Positions 58,813 through 64,000 of a stretch of 64,000 bases of DNA are shown in pieces. The translations under genes and the position numbers were made by a program. The stretch is from Ignavibacteria bacterium. GTDB taxonomy: Bacteria; Bacteroidota; Ignavibacteria; Tepidaquicellales; OLB5. Every line of letters begins with the position of its first letter. Positions within the stretch are counted from its first letter, which is position 1. The notes beneath the pieces were generated by a model, which saw nothing but the letters and a program-made list of their open reading frames with translations, was not told the origin of the DNA and searched no databases. The stretch covers positions 1 through 64,000 of the forward strand of contig JADZAP010000032.1 in NCBI GenBank assembly GCA_020852705.1. The letters run 5' to 3'.

Positions 58813-59901
58813 TTATTTAACTAACATCATTTTTTTGGTTTCTTTGTAGTCACCTGAAGTTAATGTGTAGAAATATAGTCCGCTTGATAACTTTGATGCA
58901 TTGTAGTCAAATGAATAGCTTCCTGCTTCCATATTTTTGTTAACAACAACATCAACTTCTCTTCCCATTACATCATAAACCGCAATCTTTGTCATGCCGG
59001 CTTTTGAGAGGTCAAAAGATACTTTTGTGGTTGGGTTAAACGGATTTGGATAATTTTGCTTTAAGCTATAATTTACAGGAACCCCTGTGTTATTGTTTGA
59101 AATTGCAACCAAATTTGTCCCGTAAATTACAAATGGAAGTCCCTGAGGATTTGTTCCGTCCATTGCATTTCCCCAAACTCCTGCTAATTTCTGTTTGCCG
59201 TTTCCTGTTATAGGATTATTTAATATTGTTCTTGGTGGTGCCCAAGGTCCTGAACCTAATGAACCTCTAAAACTGAACTGAACCCAGTAATATCCTGCAG
59301 ATAATGTTGTGCTAAGAGTATCAACAACTGCCATTATAGGTCTGGTTGTTTGAGTATTATACGGAGGTGTAGCGGTTGTTCTGTATATATTTGACCAGTA
59401 AGTAGCGAGTAATCTGTTTGCAGTTGTATCACCTGAGTTTAATGTTACACCGGCACTATCAACTCTTCCGTTCCATATTGCAACATGACTGCCTGTAATT
59501 GTTGATGTTAACGGTGAACCTGTTTGGTAGCTGTAAAACTTAATTGAATCAATATGCCAGTTTTGACCTGCAGGTACTGTAAAAGCATCACCCATCCAGT
59601 TGTATAAATTTGCTTGACAGCCAAAACCATACAGCGTTCCGGGTGCAGTAATAAAGCTAACATCAGCTCCGCCCTGGCCCTGTCCGGGTGCGTTAACTAA
59701 TTCATTATGTGTATATAATGCAACAAGAGGGTCATCATAATTGTAACCCTGTATCTGATTTATATCACTCTGATATAAAATATTGCTTGGTGCAGAGTTT
59801 GTTACAACATCCTTATCATTACCGTTATTGGTAAAACCATAAACTAAAAGTGATAAAGATATAGCTGTAATTAAAGCTAAAATTGGAAAATTCTTTTTCA
59901 T
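58813..59901 (-). CDS. T9SS cargo protein, unknown domain
   Basis: Secreted protein. The start is set at the ATG at 59901, which has AGAAGGG about 10 bases upstream and gives a standard signal peptide (MKKNFPILALITAISLSLLV); an in-frame start at 59946 would add 15 basic residues. The middle (about 60-265) is strand-rich with Gly/Thr/Asn and no motif I know, with DAFTVPAGQNWHIDSIKFYS suggesting a jelly-roll or carbohydrate-binding fold. Sorting signature is 80 residues from the end, about 268-275 with this start. It is followed by its own terminator. Confidence 0.83.
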   Translation of the reverse strand: MKKNFPILALITAISLSLLVYGFTNNGNDKDVVTNSAPSNILYQSDINQIQGYNYDDPLVALYTHNELVNAPGQGQGGADVSFITAPGTLYGFGCQANLYNWMGDAFTVPAGQNWHIDSIKFYSYQTGSPLTSTITGSHVAIWNGRVDSAGVTLNSGDTTANRLLATYWSNIYRTTATPPYNTQTTRPIMAVVDTLSTTLSAGYYWVQFSFRGSLGSGPWAPPRTILNNPITGNGKQKLAGVWGNAMDGTNPQGLPFVIYGTNLVAISNNNTGVPVNYSLKQNYPNPFNPTTKVSFDLSKAGMTKIAVYDVMGREVDVVVNKNMEAGSYSFDYNASKLSSGLYFYTLTSGDYKETKKMMLVK

Positions 59902-60174
59902 AAATTGTACCCTTCTAATAAATAGTTTATAATAATTCTTTGTCAAATATGTAATTAAATACCTTATTAATCAAGTCTATTTATGAGAAATATTAACTTT
60001 GATTGTAGGAATTAATTATGTAATTTAAATAGAAATCAGATTATTTTATGACATTTTTAACCCTTTATTAATATTTTTATAATTCATATATTTGAAATCT
60101 TTGTGTTTTTAACACATCCTGTAAATAAACAATAAAAAATCTAAAAATATATTAATTTAAGGGGTAACATTGCT

Positions 60175-62286
60175 ATGGCAGAGAAAACAGCTGAAAAGAA
60201 AACTAAAGGAACTAATGGTGTTCAAAAAGATAGAAACAATGAAAAAGAAAGCTTAAGCTATGATTTCCATAAAGAAACAGAAAAGAATCACGGATTATCA
60301 AACGATGAAATGATTCATGCGTATAAATCCATGCTTCTTTCAAGGTTCACCGATGACAGAATTGATACTTTAATTAAACAGGGTAAAGCAACATTCCTTA
60401 TTTCCGGCTCCGGGCACGAAGCCGTTCAGGTAGCATGTGCAATGGCAATGCAGGGCGGTAAGGATTGGTTTTTTACTTATTATAGAGATAATGCGTTAGG
60501 TACAGCACTTGGTATTACTCCACTTGATATTTTCAGGCATATCATGGGGCGTGAAACTGATTCATTCACAGGTGGCAGGCAAATGCCTATGCATCTTGGT
60601 TCAAAAAAACTCAGAATGCCAACAGCTTCATCTCCAACCGGTTCACAATACCTGCAGGCAGTTGGTGGAGCATTAAGTTGCGTTTACCGTAATACAGATG
60701 AAATTGCTTATGTTGGAGGCGGTGAAGGCTCTACCAGTGAAGGTGAATTCTTTGAAGCAATTAACTGGGCTGCCCGCGAAAAACTTCCCGCAATTTTCTG
60801 CATTCAAAATAACCGTTTCGCAATTTCTGTTCCAATTGAACAGCAGACTGCGGGTGCTTCTGTATATAAAGTAGTTCAGGGTTTTGAAGGGCTTCATACA
60901 TTTCATATTGATGGTACCGATTTCCTTGAATCTTATGCAACCGCAAAAGAAGCTGTTAAACTTGCAAGATCTGGTGAAGGTCCCTCATTTATTTATGCTG
61001 ATGTGGTTAGACTTCGTTCACATTCAGCTTCTGATTCTCAGGATAAATACCGCTCAAAGGAAGCTATTGCTAATGATACAAAACGCGATCCCATTGCTAA
61101 ATTTGAAAAAGAACTTATTGCACGCGGTATATTAACACAAGAGGAAATTGATAAAATTAGGAAAGAACTTAATGATGGTGTTATAAAAGATGCTGAAACT
61201 TCATTTGCTGAACCGATACCTGACCCAAAAACTGTTGAAGATAACCTTTTCTGTCCTGCAAATGAACAGACTAAGATTAACTACGAATCATCCATTCCCT
61301 CCGGTGAACCAATTGTAATTGTTGATGCAATCAATCATGCGTTGATTGAAGAAATGGAAAAAAATCCAAATATGCTTATTTACGGTGAAGACGTTCAGGA
61401 TGGTAAAGGCGGAGTATTTACAGCAACAAAAGGTATTTCTACCAAATTTGGTGTAAAACGCTGTTTTAACTCACCGCTTGCCGAAGCTTCTATAGTTGGT
61501 ACTGCAGTTGGTGCTGCGTTAACCGGCTTAAAGCCTGTTGTTGAAATTCAGTTTGCTGACTACATTTTCCCTGCAATGATGCAGATACGTGATGAACTTG
61601 TTATGTACCGCTACCGTTCAAATGGTACATTTTACTGTCCCGTCACAATCCGGGTTGCTACTGGCGGGTATATTGGAGGAGGTCATTATCACTCCCAAAA
61701 TATTGAAGCTATTTTTGCAAAATGCCCGGGACTATATATTGCAATGCCTTCAAATGCTGCTGATGCAAAAGGTCTGCTTAAAACTGCTTGTCAAATTAAG
61801 GATCCTGTTATGTTTCTTGAGCATAAATTCCTATACAGGCAGGGTTATGCTAAATCACCTGAACCCGATGCTGACTACTATTTACCTTTTGGTAAAGCTG
61901 CAGTTAAAAAAGAAGGTAATGATCTTACAATTGTTACTTACGGTGCTTTAGTTGAAAAAGCTATGAAAACTTCCAGAGAAATGGAAAAAAAGGGTTACAG
62001 CGTTGAAGTTATTGATATCAGAACTATTGTTCCTTTAGATACAGATACAATTGTAAACTCAGTTAAAAAAACAGGTAAGGTGATTGTATTTCACGAAGAT
62101 ACAAAATTTATGGGCTTTGGTGCTGAAATTGCTTCGCAAATAGCTGAAGCGGCATTTGAATATCTTGATGCTCCTGTAAAAAGAGTTGCCGGATTGCATG
62201 TTCACATTCCTTTCAGTCTGGAAAGTACCGCCCTGCCGCAGGATAGCTGGATTCTTAATGCAGCCGAAGAAATGCTTGCATATTAA
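60175..62286 (+). CDS. 2-oxoacid dehydrogenase E1, fused alpha and beta subunits
   Basis: Thiamine-dependent decarboxylase of the branched-chain 2-oxoacid or pyruvate dehydrogenase complex. Residues about 45-335 are the alpha part, with the thiamine diphosphate site GGGEGSTSEGEFFEAINWAA (181-200) and NRFAIS. Residues about 375-703 are the beta part, with LIYGEDV, FADYIFPA, YHSQNIEA and the C-terminal transketolase-like half. The two are one chain here, where most bacteria have two genes. Thirty basic residues precede the alpha part. A Shine-Dalgarno AAGGGG precedes the ATG. E2 and E3 are not in the window. Confidence 0.93.
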   Translation: MAEKTAEKKTKGTNGVQKDRNNEKESLSYDFHKETEKNHGLSNDEMIHAYKSMLLSRFTDDRIDTLIKQGKATFLISGSGHEAVQVACAMAMQGGKDWFFTYYRDNALGTALGITPLDIFRHIMGRETDSFTGGRQMPMHLGSKKLRMPTASSPTGSQYLQAVGGALSCVYRNTDEIAYVGGGEGSTSEGEFFEAINWAAREKLPAIFCIQNNRFAISVPIEQQTAGASVYKVVQGFEGLHTFHIDGTDFLESYATAKEAVKLARSGEGPSFIYADVVRLRSHSASDSQDKYRSKEAIANDTKRDPIAKFEKELIARGILTQEEIDKIRKELNDGVIKDAETSFAEPIPDPKTVEDNLFCPANEQTKINYESSIPSGEPIVIVDAINHALIEEMEKNPNMLIYGEDVQDGKGGVFTATKGISTKFGVKRCFNSPLAEASIVGTAVGAALTGLKPVVEIQFADYIFPAMMQIRDELVMYRYRSNGTFYCPVTIRVATGGYIGGGHYHSQNIEAIFAKCPGLYIAMPSNAADAKGLLKTACQIKDPVMFLEHKFLYRQGYAKSPEPDADYYLPFGKAAVKKEGNDLTIVTYGALVEKAMKTSREMEKKGYSVEVIDIRTIVPLDTDTIVNSVKKTGKVIVFHEDTKFMGFGAEIASQIAEAAFEYLDAPVKRVAGLHVHIPFSLESTALPQDSWILNAAEEMLAY

Positions 62287-62324
62287 TCAGCTGTAATTTT
62301 AAATATTGAATTACTGAATTACAT

Positions 62325-62355
62325 AAGCGGAAAGATTTTTCTTTTCGCTTTTTTA
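62325..62355 (+). terminator. Terminator after the fused E1 gene
   Basis: A 10-bp stem (AAGCGGAAAG with CTTTTCGCTT, one G-T pair), 6-base loop and a T-run. It lies just before the phosphohexomutase start. Confidence 0.8.
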
Positions 62356-62365
62356 TTTCTAAATA

Positions 62366-63724
62366 ATGAAAGAACCAATTATATCAATTTCGGGGATAAG
62401 GGGAATTTTTGGCGAATCACTTACACCAGAAAATATTATCAGATATTCTGCAGCATTTGCAATGTATGTAAGGAGCAAAAAAGTTGTTATAGGCAGAGAT
62501 GGAAGAATAGGCGGAGAATTAATTGAAATGCTTATCCAAAATACTCTGCTTTTTTGCGGCTGTGAAGTTGTTAATGTTGGTGTTGCTCCAACTCCAACTA
62601 TTACTTTAGCCGTTGAAACACTCAAAGCCGCAGGCGGAATATCCATTACCGCCTCTCATAATCCGCAGGAATACAACGGTATGAAATTTATTAACTCCAA
62701 CGGTATTTTTCTGGATAAGATAGAAAATAAAAAGCTTTGGAAATTTTTTGATAAAACCTTAAATGCTTTTGTGAACCAGAATAATATTAAGCATGTTGAA
62801 TATTATCCCAAATTTGCTGAATATCATATCGCTAAAGTTCTTAATATCAGATCACTTGATATAAAAGCAATTAAAAAACGCAGATTTAAAGTTGTTGTTG
62901 ATTGTGTTAATTCATCCGGCTCAAAAATTATTCCTGATCTGCTAAAAAAACTTGGATGCAATGTAGTTAAAATAGATTGCTCTTCAAGCGGAATTTTCAC
63001 CCGTAAACCTGAGCCCGTTCCGGAAAATCTTACACAAACCTGTAAAGCAGTTAAAAAGCATAAAGCTGATATTGGCATTGTAATTGACCCCGATGCTGAC
63101 CGCTTGGTTATTATTACAGAAAAAGGCGATCCGTTTGGAGAAGAAAATACAATAACAACAGTTGTTAAACATATACTTTCAAAAACTCCGCAAGCAAAAA
63201 GAATTGCTGCAATAAATCTTTCAACATCACGCTCAGTTGATGATATTGTCAGCTCGCTTGGCGGAAAACTTTATAAATCACCTGTTGGTGAAATTAATGT
63301 TATAAAGAAAATGAAACAGATTAATGCAGTTGTTGGAGGCGAGGGCAGCGGTGGAGTAATTCTGCCCGAAGTTCATTACGGGCGTGATTCACTTGTTGGT
63401 ACTGCAATAATTTTAAGTGAAATTGCTTCATCCGGTCTTTCGGTTTCTGAATATAAAAATTCATTGCCTAAATATCACATAAAAAAATCAAAAATTTTGC
63501 TTAATAAAATAAATGCTGAAAAAATCATATCATTTTTCAAAAAGAAGTACAAAAAGTATCCTCAAAATCAAGAAGATGGTTTAAGGATAGATTTTAATTC
63601 AGCATGGGTAAATTTCAGAAAGTCAAATACTGAACCAATTATCAGAATTATTATTGAAGCAAAAACATCTCGATTAGTTTCTGAAATTTATAATGAAATC
63701 AACAGCAGTCTTGGCAAAATTTAA
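62366..63724 (+). CDS. Phosphohexomutase (GlmM/phosphomannomutase-like)
   Basis: Alpha-D-phosphohexomutase of 452 residues. The phosphoserine is Ser97 in ITASHNPQEYNG, the metal loop is DPDADRLVI, the sugar loop is GGEGSGGV and the phosphate-binding C-terminal loop is SNTEPIIRI. The N-terminal SGIRGIFGESLTPENI is typical of the GlmM side of the family, so glucosamine-6-phosphate for peptidoglycan precursors is the likely substrate, but PMM/PGM is possible. The ABC ATPase gene begins 82 bases later. Confidence 0.9.
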   Translation: MKEPIISISGIRGIFGESLTPENIIRYSAAFAMYVRSKKVVIGRDGRIGGELIEMLIQNTLLFCGCEVVNVGVAPTPTITLAVETLKAAGGISITASHNPQEYNGMKFINSNGIFLDKIENKKLWKFFDKTLNAFVNQNNIKHVEYYPKFAEYHIAKVLNIRSLDIKAIKKRRFKVVVDCVNSSGSKIIPDLLKKLGCNVVKIDCSSSGIFTRKPEPVPENLTQTCKAVKKHKADIGIVIDPDADRLVIITEKGDPFGEENTITTVVKHILSKTPQAKRIAAINLSTSRSVDDIVSSLGGKLYKSPVGEINVIKKMKQINAVVGGEGSGGVILPEVHYGRDSLVGTAIILSEIASSGLSVSEYKNSLPKYHIKKSKILLNKINAEKIISFFKKKYKKYPQNQEDGLRIDFNSAWVNFRKSNTEPIIRIIIEAKTSRLVSEIYNEINSSLGKI

Positions 63725-63806
63725 TAATCAGAATAATATATTTCCCTTTATTTTAAATTAAAATTATTGCTATTTTGCTTTTAATAACTTATAATTTTAA
63801 AATTTT

Positions 63807-64000
63807 ATGGCAAAATTACTGGAAATTAAAAACCTGAAAACATATTTTTACACCGATGACGGTGTTGCTAAAGCTGTGGATGGTGTTAACTTTGATCTTG
63901 ATCAGGGCGAAACTCTTGGCTTGGTAGGGGAGTCAGGCTGCGGAAAAAGTGTTTCCGCTTTATCTATCATGAGACTTATCCCGAACCCGCCCGGCAAAAT
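63807..64000 (+). CDS. Peptide/nickel ABC transporter ATP-binding protein (DppD/OppD), start only
   Basis: The first 64 residues are in the window and the gene runs off the end. The start [19 protein letters not shown] is typical of DppD/OppD ATPases, followed by the Walker A motif G-E-S-G-C-G-K-S and [15 protein letters not shown]. It energises uptake of oligopeptides or related solutes. Start is the ATG at 63807. The permease and binding-protein genes would lie beyond the window. Confidence 0.9.
   Translation, partial: MAKLLEIKNLKTYFYTDDGVAKAVDGVNFDLDQGETLGLVGESGCGKSVSALSIMRLIPNPPGK

Noticed and set aside
1-64000. tRNA, rRNA, CRISPR array, transposon or prophage
   Set aside because: No cloverleaf-like intergenic stretch, no regularly spaced repeat array, and no transposase, integrase or phage structural gene was seen. 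Gene gaps are short and hold mostly terminators.

Overview
The window is AT-rich, gene-dense chromosomal DNA. It most likely comes from the Bacteroidota/Chlorobiota side of the bacterial tree, and an Ignavibacteria-like free-living heterotroph is my best guess. The main sign is that ten encoded proteins end in a type IX secretion (T9SS) C-terminal sorting domain of about 80 residues that carries the signature N-Y-P-N-P-F-N-P. Other signs agree: many outer-membrane and lipoprotein-like products, a heptosyltransferase, bacillithiol synthesis, and frequent TTG starts. I saw no rRNA, tRNA, CRISPR array, transposase or prophage. The placement is inference from content only.

Layout. Positions 1-5400: an RsmB-type rRNA methyltransferase, then an Fe-S/oxidative-stress block (Rrf2 regulator, cysteine desulfurase, outer-membrane protein, IscA-type carrier, Tat-exported superoxide dismutase). 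5.5-9.2 kb: two secreted small proteins and a T9SS PD40 protein with one c-type heme site. 9.24-9.6 kb: the only long gene-free stretch, filled by a 175-bp-spaced direct repeat and short hairpin repeats. 9.6-16.9 kb: small unknowns, a YkgJ-type Cys-cluster protein, an L,D-transpeptidase, a very large outer-membrane protein and a SpoU methyltransferase. 16.9-26.4 kb, all on the minus strand: amidohydrolase, gpsA, plsY, Nfu-type Fe-S protein, Mrp ATPase, a secreted unknown, a GNAT enzyme, a HEAT-cyclophilin protein and a decayed YibQ-like deacetylase. 26.5-40.4 kb, mostly plus: BI-1 family protein, T9SS sugar dehydrogenase, metG, folP, two T9SS propeller proteins, the classic yceD-rpmF-plsX-fabH lipid/ribosome cluster, and a T9SS protein with a SpoIID domain. 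40.4-50.6 kb, mostly minus: gcvH, a SpoIIE-type phosphatase, a YihY protein, hutH, a T9SS PNGase F-like protein (plus), and a thpR-fmdB-bshC-glycosyltransferase operon. 50.8-57.5 kb: HPPD and homogentisate dioxygenase for tyrosine breakdown, a T9SS propeller protein, and a translationally coupled pair of an AMP-forming ligase and an RlmN-like radical SAM enzyme. 57.5-64 kb: two more T9SS cargo proteins, a fused alpha/beta E1 of a 2-oxoacid dehydrogenase, a phosphohexomutase, and the start of a DppD/OppD-type ABC ATPase cut by the window edge.

How it fits together. Fe-S biogenesis parts are scattered over two loci (Rrf2-IscS-IscA at 1.6-4.5 kb, Nfu and Mrp at 20-21.7 kb). Phospholipid and fatty-acid initiation genes are also split (gpsA and plsY, then plsX and fabH). 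Aromatic and histidine catabolism is represented by HPPD, homogentisate dioxygenase and hutH. The most unusual module is the ligase plus RlmN-like pair at 54753-57466. It looks like a class A radical SAM methyltransferase freed from its RNA-binding domain and put next to an acyl-activating enzyme.
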